Shown here: positions 9,701-20,196 of the stretch, one piece after another
Layout: every line of letters starts with the position of its first letter
How positions within the stretch are numbered: the stretch's first letter is position 1
Origin: Zygnema circumcarinatum
Taxonomy: Eukaryota > Streptophyta > Zygnematophyceae > Zygnematales > Zygnemataceae
Direction of reading: 5' to 3'
NCBI GenBank assembly: GCA_037447605.1
Contig: CM074805.1
Location: 3,928,737 to 3,992,736 of the forward strand
DNA length: 64,000 bases
The notes under the pieces: generated by a model
What the model was told of the DNA's origin: nothing
Databases searched by the model: none
What the model saw: the letters and a program-made list of their open reading frames with translations, nothing else
Made by a program: the position numbers and the translations under genes

Positions 9701-12700
9701 AGCAGAACAACAAAATAAGCCAAATGTAAACATAGATTTTCACAAATCCAAAAAAAAAAAGAAAAAAAACTTCAAAATTTGTACAGCTGGCTCTGAGCAG
9801 CTTCTTCCTTGTCCTTTAGTACTCTGTTAATGTTAAACGAATAAAAACTGCAAATTTGTTTGCTTGGCTTCTCGGGTGAATGGACATGCAGAAATTTCAC
9901 GAAGGGTTCTGCCCGCCATTGCTCAGGAAATATGATTTGTCTTTATCAACTTTGAGGATAACCTCTTTCAGAAGTCCAGACATAACAGATTTATCATCAT
10001 TGCAGTGGCAGGCTAGTTAAAGACAAGACAAAGAGCCAATTGCATTGCATTCTCGGTGCAAAATTTTGACAGAAGCAGTAACACTACACTAGAGTTGTTC
10101 TGGAAACAACTCTACCACAGAGCACACGACAAGGTATCCTGTATAAATTGCCTGCAATTCTCCGTTACGCACACCATTGAGCCATCCACATTGATTGGCC
10201 ACATGTACTCATATGTCACTTCAAGAAACAATCTTACAGAGAAGAAAGAAGCACCTGCCAAGATCCACTTTGCCCTCCTTCAAAACATGATTGAGGCGAA
10301 GTGGTGTGGTAATAAGAAGATCGCATGGTGTAGTGGAGAAATCGATGCAGCTGGCTGCTGCCTTTGTCAGCACACGTCCCCTAAGCTTCGTTCTCTTAAT
10401 AAGTTTCTTTAGCTCTCTGGCTGTTTGCAGGGCGAGTTCCCGAGTTGGACATAAAATTACAGCTCGTATTCCCTCTTTAGACGGGGCCTGTAAGACACGT
10501 CCAAGTTCAGTCCACCATTTCCATGTTAAAAAGCAGTATAACACATGCAAGAAAGAGGAACAGTTCACAAAACTCCCTTGTCAGCCGGTTAATTAAGAGA
10601 ACGAAGCAGTAATGCAATCTGCTAAATTCCTTCCATATCAGACACCTGCGTTCACATGTCTTCTAGAAAATCACAGCAGTTGATCACTGACACACACTTG
10701 AACGACTTCACCGAATATTGTCATCCTCCACAAATGCTGGCAGACAAATATACAGAACATACAATTCATCCTGCGGGTTCAAATTGATGAAACAATGCCC
10801 ACCTGCAAGCTCATCAAGATAGGTATAAGAAAAGCCATGGTCTTTCCCGATCCTGTCGGTGCACATGCAAAGCATTCTCTGCCCTGAATCAACCACAACC
10901 ACATGCATAACACCTCGTTAGCCACAATTTTGATTATGTCAAAACAGTATCAGATTGGAAGAAAGGGACATTTTGTAACGGGGATGAGCAGTATCGTCCA
11001 CTTGACAATGCACCAGCACAAGATTCAATTCACTTACTGATGCCAACGTAGGAATGGCCTGTCTCTGGATTGGCGTTGGCTCTGTATAGCCAGCACCCAC
11101 AACATTTCTAAGAAGGTACCGCTTGCAACCGAGCCTGCGCACTTCACCAGCATGAGCAGCCACAGAAGACAAATTTGTCAACACTTAACCGCGACTGAAA
11201 TCGGAAAAAAGTCAGTAACGGACTGCTTCAATTACTCCAAGACATCCTCGTTCAATTTTGAGATACCTGCCAAACTCGACGAGAGACATTGAACTCATCT
11301 TGCAGGAACTCGACTGAAACTATTGACTCCAAGGATCGGAAGCTGCATGAACAATGAGGGAAAGTAATTGCGTAACCTTACTTGGTAAGCAGGTCCTCGA
11401 ATCCCTCTAAAGGAGCTGGCACACTCTGACCCGATACATGGATTTTGAATTTCTTCCGGAGAATAGCAGCAGCCTGCGGGAAAGAAAGTAAAGGGAGGCA
11501 TCAGTGAACGACCAATGAATGTTCCGTAATATTATCCCTCGATGTCCCTCAATGTATGGCCTTTTCACGACATACATTCCTTCTCTGCAACTAATTATGG
11601 GTGCTGTCCACGACAGTTACGAATATGAGTAAGAAGGAGCCATTACAACAAAAACCGAACCAGAGAAGACACTGTACGACATGACAAGACACAAGCCCTT
11701 CTCCATTTGAAGGAAATTAACCCGCACCTCTATTTTCGCTGAGTCCAGCTTCCGTTGTTCTCTTTCTCCCAGCTTCGACTTTTCAATGACCTTCTTACCC
11801 TTGAAGATCGGAATACCGCCAGGCTCCAGATCTGCACACAGAGAATGAAGAAGTCAAATCACTAAGACACGTTGCAGTAAGACAACGCATTTCGGTTGAA
11901 AATGTCAACGTGTAGGGAAAAACTGACGACAGGAAACAAAACTCAATCATTCAGTATGCAAAAACGAACATTCTGCTTCACTAGGGCTGGTCAACAAAAC
12001 AGATAATTACCTGGATCCTTTCCGTTTGCGACCTGCTTCTTCCTCTTCTTTGAAAGGAGTTTATCAAACCCTTCTGTCGAAGATACATTTCTCATCTCTC
12101 GATGCAATCTTTTGCGCTGCGGAACCTCGTCTGACGCACTTGAGTTAGTTGCCAACTTGTCCACTTCCACCGACGTACCAGCATCTTGAGCTCCTCCGAA
12201 AAAGTCCAAGTTCGTTAACAAAGAGGATGCCGGAGCACCTTCTGTCTCATTATCAGCTTTCCTCTGCGATGACGAAAATCTTCCGAGCATGTTAATTGTT
12301 GAGTTCTTGCGTGGCGTCAACAAAAAACAAAGCATAGGTCCATGCTTTAAGGTACGACAACGACAATACAAATTGTCCTTTTGGAACATTGAGCCAAAAC
12401 ATGCGCCATCAAATTATAAAACGAATCACATCTTAACAGCGTTTGGCTCCCATGAAATGCCAAAATCATTCGTGTCACAGAGATTGCAGCTTTCACATTG
12501 TATTTGCATAGTTACTGCGTCTCTCACAAACACGAAGCTTAAGCCTTCAGAACAACAGGAAAGACTCCTTCGCCACGTTCAACAATCATCCAACAATCTC
12601 TATTCCTGCAGCCTGACAAACAACAAAAAGCATTGAACAACCTCCCTCACCTGGAACTTTCCAATATCGCGCCCAAACTTGGCTCTATCAAAGTGGAGCC

Positions 12701-12734
12701 CTGCGAACAGAAAGCTCTCAGGCGCCGTCGCCAT
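6795..12734 (-). CDS. RH57: DEAD-box RNA helicase, ROK1/DDX52/RH57 type
   Basis: ATP-dependent RNA helicase of the Rok1/DDX52 family, which acts in nucleolar small-subunit rRNA processing. I assembled twelve exons: 12651-12734, 12011-12263, 11728-11831, 11382-11473, 11038-11134, 10803-10883, 10255-10487, 9495-9689, 8776-8866, 8098-8220, 7242-7392 and 6795-7033. They give 580 residues with every phase matching. All core motifs are present: Q motif [11 protein letters not shown], Walker [36 protein letters not shown] and [11 protein letters not shown]. The N-terminus ([18 protein letters not shown]) matches the plant RH57 start, and the tail ends in KKKRKR, a likely nuclear signal. The gene is divergent from CRR7 across 580 bp. 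Confidence 0.95.
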
Positions 12735-13315
12735 GGCCACTGCTCCTCCCCTCCTTCTAGCCGAAGCTCCCTCTCTGCGGTCGCCTTGCCCTCCTGCCGC
12801 TGCCGGCCCTCCGCCTCCACCTCCGCCTTCGCCTCCCAGTGCCAGCCTGACTTTAAGCCCTGCTGCAGGGCTCCCTGTCCCTGCCAAGTACGAGGTTTTG
12901 AAGGGGTCCAACGCCGATTGCACCACGATCCATGCTTCTAGTTTCAGAATCCGTTCTACAGGGAAATCTCTACGGTTTTGTGTGACATATGCCCTCAGGC
13001 CCGTAAGCGTTACTACGGACTCCGTCCAGTGCTATGCTACATGTTCTTTGCTTCAGACGAGAGAAGTTTAGCGTTTCACATTGCTGTTATAGTTTAACAG
13101 GCGTTTGTTTGGGTAGGACAACCTGTGCAAGGGCATCTCCATGTAAATGTGCCCTGTTCAAACAATTTTCCAATCACGGTTTGCCACGTTGGAATTAAAT
13201 GCTGACGTTTCAGGCTCTGATTGGCCCCCCACTCCAATGGAGTCCCCTGGGGGAGGGTCGAGGGGTGCAGTTTCTCCACCCATCCCTTTCCGCCGCGGTG
13301 CGAGGGACGGGCGCC
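12735..13315. promoter_or_regulatory. Shared promoter region of RH57 and CRR7
   Basis: This interval separates two divergent start codons. It contains an inverted CCAAT box (GATTGG at about 13218). The part next to RH57 is Pro/Pyr-rich and reads as a false open frame on the plus strand. No other gene is visible. Confidence 0.5.
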
Positions 13316-15387
13316 ATGGCGACTCTGCCGAGCGCAGCCTGCGCCGCCGTGCTGCAGGTGTGCACTGCTTCGCTATTTTTCTGCTGCTCCTGTGAAAATA
13401 TTTCTCACTGTTTTAACTGAAGAAGTTTGAAATTGGCCGCTTTGGCCCTTTATATGGCGCATAAACTGAAGCTTTAGTTGTCTAATGGGGTTGGTTTTAT
13501 TCTCTTATTTAAATGCTGAAGTACCTAATCGATTACATTCTCAAACGTGGTTTTTCCGAGCCCACGTTTCCGTAGCACTTAATGAATGGCTTATCGTACG
13601 CGAGTCTGCGTAGGCCAACTTTGGATGTAAATGTAACACTGATTTTTTATATGCAATCCTTCTGTGCGCAGTACATATTTAGAATCTAGACCTAGCTTGT
13701 ATCATTTTCTTGATCAAGCTCTCACCACCATCTTCAGGGGCCCCAGTAGCTTCTGTACTTTCGTTAGGCTACAAATACAAATGCTCTTTTTCTGTGGTCT
13801 TGTTGTCATTCTATTTCTGTTCCTCCGATTCCTCGCCACTTTGCACTTCGTGTCCTCTTGCTTCGACTATTGGATAAACCACATTCAATGAATTTGTGCC
13901 ATAGAGTTTTGGAGAATGAGAAAGAGAGGGAGAGGGATGGAGGGAGGGCGAGAGAGAGAAAGAGAAGGAGAAAGAGGAGACAGAGTGTTTCTAGTCCCTC
14001 AAGGAGCTTGTATATTCTGAACGGCTCATTGCATTTTTCTCCAGAATCCCGTGAAGTACGTTCGACTGCTTCACACATTGAACCGGGTCCCAGCAGTGCA
14101 TGCGAGGCCTCATGAAAACTCAGACCTGAAGTACGCCGTCAACCCCTTCGTTCCTTTCTGCAGTTTGTTCAAATCTTCGAGCTCTCATGGTGCGTTGTTA
14201 TTCCTATCGTGCTCATGGATAATTGCCTGCTATTTGATTGGGCTGTCACTTCCCAGTATGAACACAGACTTCCTAGAAACCACTCTTAGAAGATTTCGTA
14301 GTGCGGTACTGCGCAAGTGCTGAGTTCTGGTTTTTGTTGGTGCTCACTGTAGCTGGGTATCAGCAAACCTCTCATCCATATCTTCTTATCAATCAAAATA
14401 TCAAAGAGATTCTGCTCATTATCATCGATTAGTCTTCATAGGCTTTCACCTCAAGTACATCTGAGAAGTGTGCCTTGTAGTTTCAGGGATTTTGTTTGCC
14501 AGTGGAGAATTCCCTTGGAGATAACCAATCCATTCATTTACTACTTCCGGCTGTGTTAAACCTACATAGCAGGTTTCTGGCTATTTTCCTGCTCGGTAGC
14601 TTGTCCTCCAGTGCTCCGCTTGTGACAGAAAGGGGGGTTCATGAACTTGTATTATTCTGCAAGGCTGACCTGCTCTTCCGTGAACAGCTGTCGTGGTCGA
14701 GAGGCCGTCCGCATGTACGCTGGAGGGAGCTCTTTCGGTCCGTCTGTCTTGCGGGGTACATGGATAAGCACTGGAGTGGAGGCAGCCAGCAGCTGCCGTG
14801 AAGCGCTTCAGAGACACTCAGTTGCGGAAACGAGCCACAGGGACAGAGTGAGATTCTCTCCCCTCCCTAGTGGTTCCTCTTCTCTTTTTCCCTTTTCCCT
14901 TTTTCCTTTCTAAACCTCGTGTCCTTTTTAGACTAGGTCTGTTTGAGGACTTAGTTGGGCAGATAGCAAGCTAGCTCGAACTACCTAGTTCTTTAGAGCT
15001 CCGGGTTTCCGCTTCTATTGTTTTTCATTAAGTGGGTTCATCAGGTTTCTAATGCATTTAATGAACTTACACTCAATCATCATTGTCCAAACAATCTCCG
15101 TCTTGCAGGTTCCCGTTGCTCGGGGAGGCCGATCTGTCCATTATGAAAGTGAAGACACATTCGTCTACATGGAACCCGGTGAGGAGGAGACCTTTATTTC
15201 AGAAGAGGAGCTGCGCACCAAACTGAAAAGCCGCCTGCAAGAGTGGCCTCGCGCACTCCCCGATGACCTGCGCCGCTTTCCAGAACTTGATGACGCGGTG
15301 ACTTACCTTGTGGGCTCAGCTTGTGAGCTTGACTTAGGACCCGGCCAAGGCAACCTTCAATGGTTCCAAGTACGCTTAGAAGGATAG
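13316..15387 (+). CDS. CRR7: CRR7, chloroplast NDH-complex assembly protein
   Basis: CRR7 is a small stromal protein needed to assemble subcomplex A of the chloroplast NAD(P)H dehydrogenase-like complex. The last exon, 15109-15387, is certain: 92 residues with the family core TFVYMEPGEEETFISEEEL, a WPxxLPDDLRRFPELDDAV region, and the C-terminal WFQVRLEG. The first exon is probably 13316-13357 (MATLPSAACAAVLQ), ending at a GT donor. One or two middle exons should complete the transit peptide. Candidates are 14629-14848, ending HRDR and joining VPVARGG in phase, and a piece near 14043-14190. The 5' model is therefore uncertain. Its 3' end converges on eRF1. Confidence 0.8.
13913..13984 (+). repeat. 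GA-rich tract in a CRR7 intron
   Basis: Degenerate AGAGAGGGAGAGGGATGG and related purine repeats. The complementary strand gives a false Leu/Ser-rich open frame. Confidence 0.7.
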
Positions 15388-16234
15388 GGTATAGGGAAAG
15401 TTTCAAGGAAGCAGAAGTGTTGCTTGTCTCACTTCAGTGTGGCTAAAACTTGCGCACTATAGTACAATTCGAATTTAAAGTTAATGTAAAGCATTGCACC
15501 GGTTGACCTCCATAAGCATGATACACCCAAGTTGGTCTCACTCTGTTTTTGCATTTGACATTCCCATCCATCTCACATGGGCCACTAAGCAGATGGACGA
15601 GGGAATCTGTCGCTTTGAGAAACCATCAATAAGAGTGGCCTTGCATCAAGACGACGCAAAAGGGAACACCTATCTGAACAGTTTATGGTTAAAAATGTGA
15701 CTACTCCTGGCCAGCCTTAAGGATGCCCTGCCCGGAAGACTCTGGGTGCCAGCCAATGGCAGCAAAGCAGGGAGATGACAGCAAGCAGACAAGAAAATCT
15801 GCCTCTTCCCCTCCGCTAGTCAAAGGAGGAGCAATTACTGAGCAGGCACACAGGGTCCTGCCCTGTCTCCACACAGGTGCTGGAGCTCTTACGAGTAATT
15901 GAACAGCAGATCACATACTCGCTTGATTCATAACAGCGACTGCAGAAACCTGGCGTGAGCTGATTTCTCAGAGGGAATGCCTCTCACTAGAAGGGTCTCC
16001 GCGTTTCTTTCATTGCTGCCTTCGAGGACTCTTTGGTCAGATATTGTCTTTCCAAGAAACATGGTTTGTGAACTTCTTCACTGGGGATGATCCTCCAAGG
16101 ACAGCGAACATGTGTGTTACGATACAACAGGCAAAAAACAAAGTGAAGTGAAGTCGGTTGGGAGGCTCTGGTCAGCTATAATCCTTCAAACCGCCTTGAT
16201 TCGTTCTTCCAGGCTTTGATCGGCCATGACTTGC
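15388..16234. other. Convergent intergenic region, CRR7 to eRF1
   Basis: About 850 bp between two converging stop codons, presumably holding both 3' UTRs. I see no coding sequence, RNA gene or repeat. Confidence 0.6.
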
Positions 16235-19200
16235 CTAATCAGAGTCCTCAAAAACTTCACCATCATCCGACAATTCGTCGAACGTCCGCATGTCAAGTTG
16301 GTAGCGCAGAATACCTCCAATACCTCCAAACCCTCGACAGAATTGCGATCCTTCTTGTGACTTGTTAGTAACAAACTCGAGAGTGCAGCCGAATTTACGA
16401 TAACCATCTGCGAACCATTCCAACAGGGTCGTTTTCTCCTGAACTTCCAGCTCTGCTTTCGTTTCTTGATCCACAAAATGGGACGAATCTGCCTCTTGTT
16501 CCTTATTCAAATGTTTGATTAACAACTCTCCAGTAACAGCGTTCTGCAAACAAAAACAAAGATAAGACATCACTGCGTTAGCATCTGCCCGCATAAGTTG
16601 CTCCATGATGGAGGCCGCTATAAGTACATCCTTTCTGTGACTACAATACAATTTACAACAGTACACACCCAACCACTAGTTTTAACTTTAGCCCGGCACT
16701 CAAACTCACGCTACAATCATGTTCCGAGGTTCCTTTCAATGCCCAGCTTAAGCGAGATACAATTCTCCCAAGAATTCCATTGGTTTTAGTGACAGATGAA
16801 GAAAGCACATTCCTTTGATGCCATCATGGCCGAATTCATTGATCCGCATCCAACTTGGTCCCCATAGCCATAGAAAATCACCTTCAAGGTGTAGCGATTC
16901 ATATCGAGATTTTCCCACACGATAAGGGTCTCCACAGCTCCCATTTCCAGTGCCTTTAAGGTATCCTCAACACCGAACACATACTTCCCTGTATCTTGGC
17001 TAATCTCGTCAAAGTACTTTCCTATTAAGCGTTTCTCCTGCATTGTTGAAAACTTCCCAGACATATTAGAAAACGTAATGAAACCACAACAAGCTGAAAA
17101 ACAAGGAATTTCACGAGTTGACAGCCTCAAGGCTATAGGGTAGATTGTCGCTGTCAGGTAGAATTTCACCCAGCCATTCTCTTGAAACTGACTTTTCATA
17201 TACCAAAGAAGTTCAAGTTTAGAAGAAACAGAATACATAAAAAACCTTGACCAACAATACAGCTCCGCGACACAGAGGAGTGGTTCCCGCCACGTCTCAT
17301 CAAAACATCAATCAAATTTAAACTTTCGCGGCTGCCTGCTCAAGGGAGCATGCTCTCGGATATGAGTAGTTCATCCAAAGCATATAACTGGCCTAGAGAA
17401 GGATAGTTAATACATACCTGGATAAACTTGACATTGGATAAAATTTCTGCTGACAGCTCAATTGCTTGACTGAAGCCATTCTCACCGCCATATGCAACGT
17501 CCACTACATTCAGCACCTTGGCCTGCAAAACGAGCTTCTTCAATCAGGCATGTACAGAAGATTGATTCCAAAGAACGATCGGTAAAACAACCCACAAAGT
17601 ATAATCCCAGTAGCCAAGAAATAGGCATAGGCATGGCACAGGGGTAGAATTGAAACTGAATTAGGTGCAACCAAAGCCGTATAGGCCCTATATTGAAAGT
17701 CAACTTCTGTGTCTTCGCTACACACGCTACAACGTAGATGAAGGAAAATTAGTAATATTTGGTGAATATGCTAGTGAGCAGATTACCATTCCTTAAAACT
17801 ACAAACATGTATGAACCAATAAGTTCTAGGAGACCCAAAATGGTCTCTCTTGGTCATACGTAAACAAAAACAGTCGTCTATACGTCAAAACTGTACTCAC
17901 TTTTTTTATTCATATGCTGTTGCTTTGCTAGTGACTTTCCTAGGCTTTGCTTACGCAGTTAAGTGAAGAATCAAAAAAGACTCCCTATTGATGAAGACCA
18001 TAGGCCTAGAAGTAGCAATACCAGTAGCACCAAGGGCTAGGTACAGATGAGATGCCTATCAGAAAGGCAATTAACACGCACCTGCAATCGCGGATCGAAC
18101 ATGTCTGACTGGCTCAACTCTGTCTTGAAGTCAGCAGATCCGGCCAGAATGAGACCTGAGACATTGGGTTGCGAGGTCGCAGGATTGATAAAAAACTGAG
18201 TAGAAAGCTCAGCCGTTTTACGAACATAATTGTGCCTCTTCTCCGTCCTCAATCTTGCAAAACGAAGCGCAGATTGCCCTCCTCGCCCGTGCTTCTTTGG
18301 CAAGTCCACTGTGAATTTATGCAAAATTTCTCGTGAGTTTCCAGTAAGTGTTCCAAATAATGTCCCGTTTCCGTCCATTACAATGAAACCAAACTTCTCG
18401 TCTGATTCCAAAAGCTCATTCAGAGATTCTGTGTGGAACTTGTTGTCACACAAATATAACGAGGCGTTAATTGGTTTGAATGGTTCGAAATCAATTGTAA
18501 CTTTTTTTTCCTTTCCGTCATCCGTCACTATTGTGCCTGTATACAGCACAAGTCCGTTGGGGGGCACCTGTCCTCCAGCAGCCCAAAACAAACGCAATAT
18601 TTCTGCCTGTCAATACTTTTGCTTCGGCTAATCCAAAACTCCAAAATAATAAAGATGGTACATCTGTACCAGACGTAAGCATCTATGTGCCTCATCGATG
18701 TATCGACGATTGACAATCATGGTTTTCAGAAGTGAAGGCATGAAGCATACTAAGATATGTTTACTTCATGCAGCTCTGCATGAAATTGGAAAATCCCGAC
18801 CCAGTCTATAGCCAACAAGTAATCATCAGCACCGAAAAAACAAAAAGCGAGGATGCCACCTAGGACCCTCATGCATGGCTTCCCATGGCAGCGTCACCAG
18901 TGTATCGGCAGTTTATAAGCACTTATTTTTCACAAAGAGTCAACCTGGTAAAGCGGACAGCTGCAGAAACAACGCACCTTTCATTGCTGTGGATCTTTTT
19001 TTAAAACCGAAAACCAAGACCAATCATGGAATCTGAAATTGTAATTGCATCATCTTCAATAATCAAACACTTTTCATCCATGTTTACTTTCAGCTTTCTA
19101 ATTTCCTCTGCCAATTCACAACAGAAGCTGCCGGTAGTCAAACCCCGAGAAGGGAACTTCACCTTGTTATATAGCTTCAGCCGCTGCTGTGCAGACGTGA

Positions 19201-19423
19201 TAGCGCCGAGCACTGACTGCCGATTGACTCGATTCTTAATGTTTGATGCGGTTCCAAACTCGTCACCCAACATCTTGGTGACTCGAGCAACCTGATCTCG
19301 GGGCGGCATGATAAGCGAAATCATTGAAGTGCCGTTACCTCGTGCCGACTCCAGAGCCTTAATCAGTTTTTTAATCTTCCATATTTCTATGTTCTTGTCC
19401 TGCTCCTGCCCTCCGTCCGACAT
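16235..19423 (-). CDS. ERF1: Eukaryotic peptide chain release factor subunit 1 (eRF1)
   Basis: eRF1 recognises all three stop codons in the ribosomal A site and triggers peptide release together with eRF3. Five exons: 19163-19423, 18082-18567, 17418-17522, 16882-17037 and 16235-16543. They give 438 residues with matched phases and normal family length. Visible landmarks are GTS at 31-33, Glu55, the YxCxxxF motif at 125-131 (YLCDNKF), the catalytic GGQ at 183-185, and an acidic C-terminus [15 protein letters not shown]. The stop-decoding motif at 61-64 reads NIKN, not NIKS. I chose the start MSDGG because the numbering then matches the family exactly; an ATG six codons upstream (19441) is also in frame. 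The gene is divergent from P5CS. Confidence 0.97.
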
Positions 19424-20196
19424 GGCTCTACCAACTGCCACTCCTCACTCCCTCTCCTTTTGCTGCCACCCCCCTTTCACTCTTCAAACCTACTACAGAC
19501 GATATACCAACGCAATCCCTCTCTCGTCGCTACCCCTCCCTCTTCCTCTCTCTCTCTTTCTCCTTTCCCTCTCCTGAACTACTCCCTCCCTCCTCTCCCT
19601 CTCTCTCTCTTTCTTCTCTCCCTCTCCCTCTCCCCTCTCCCTCTCCCTCCCTCCTCCCTCCTCCCTCCTCCCTCCTCCCTCCTCCCTCCTCCCTCCTCCC
19701 TCCCTATCCGCCCACCGTCTGTTTGCCCCTCCAGCAGGGCCGTCTCCTTCCCCTTCCCGCCGCAACCCAACTTCGGCGCAGGCGCCCCGAACCCTAAAAG
19801 GGCCCCCGGTCCACGTGGCGCGCGGGGACTCCGCTCCCGCCACGTGGCGATGTCATCGCGCCGCCGCCCGCTCCATGCAAAGTTAGCTGAAATGTGGGAA
19901 CAAAACTGTCATGTCACAATTTTGCGATCATAGAACGCCGCGCCAGACACGCTGGCTACGCATGCCAAGTCAATTTCTCTCCAGATGGGCGCTTACCTTT
20001 CTATCCGCTTCCCAATCAAAGAGCACCACGTGTGATATAGTTATCCGTCGAACGTGCACTCGTGGCTGTTTAACGGGTTTTCGGACATGAAACCGACACG
20101 TGGCAGAAACCCGGGCAAAGCCCTGAAGGGTGGAGGCTTGAGAAAAGCGTTGGAGCTCAACCTCTCCCTCTCCGCCCTAATCGTGAACTCGCGGCC
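19424..20196. promoter_or_regulatory. Bidirectional promoter region of eRF1 and P5CS, with four G-boxes
   Basis: CACGTG cores lie at 19812-19817, 19841-19846, 20027-20032 and 20097-20102, several in CCACGTGGC context. A telo-box-like AACCCTAA next to GGGCCC (19787-19803) lies on the eRF1 side; that combination is typical of plant translation genes. G-boxes suit stress/ABA induction of P5CS. Confidence 0.65.
19600..19704 (+). repeat. CTCC-rich microsatellite in the eRF1 leader or promoter
   Basis: About seven to nine copies of CCTCCCT at 19640-19704, preceded by (CT)n stretches. These produce false open frames on both strands. Confidence 0.85.

Noticed and set aside
12679-13071. 130-codon Pro-rich plus-strand frame.
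   Set aside because: It overlaps RH57 exon 1 on the opposite strand and the shared promoter; the composition is that of a pyrimidine-rich leader.
19460-19933. 157-codon plus-strand Leu/Ser/Pro-rich frame near eRF1.
   Set aside because: It consists of the CCTCCCT microsatellite and promoter sequence.
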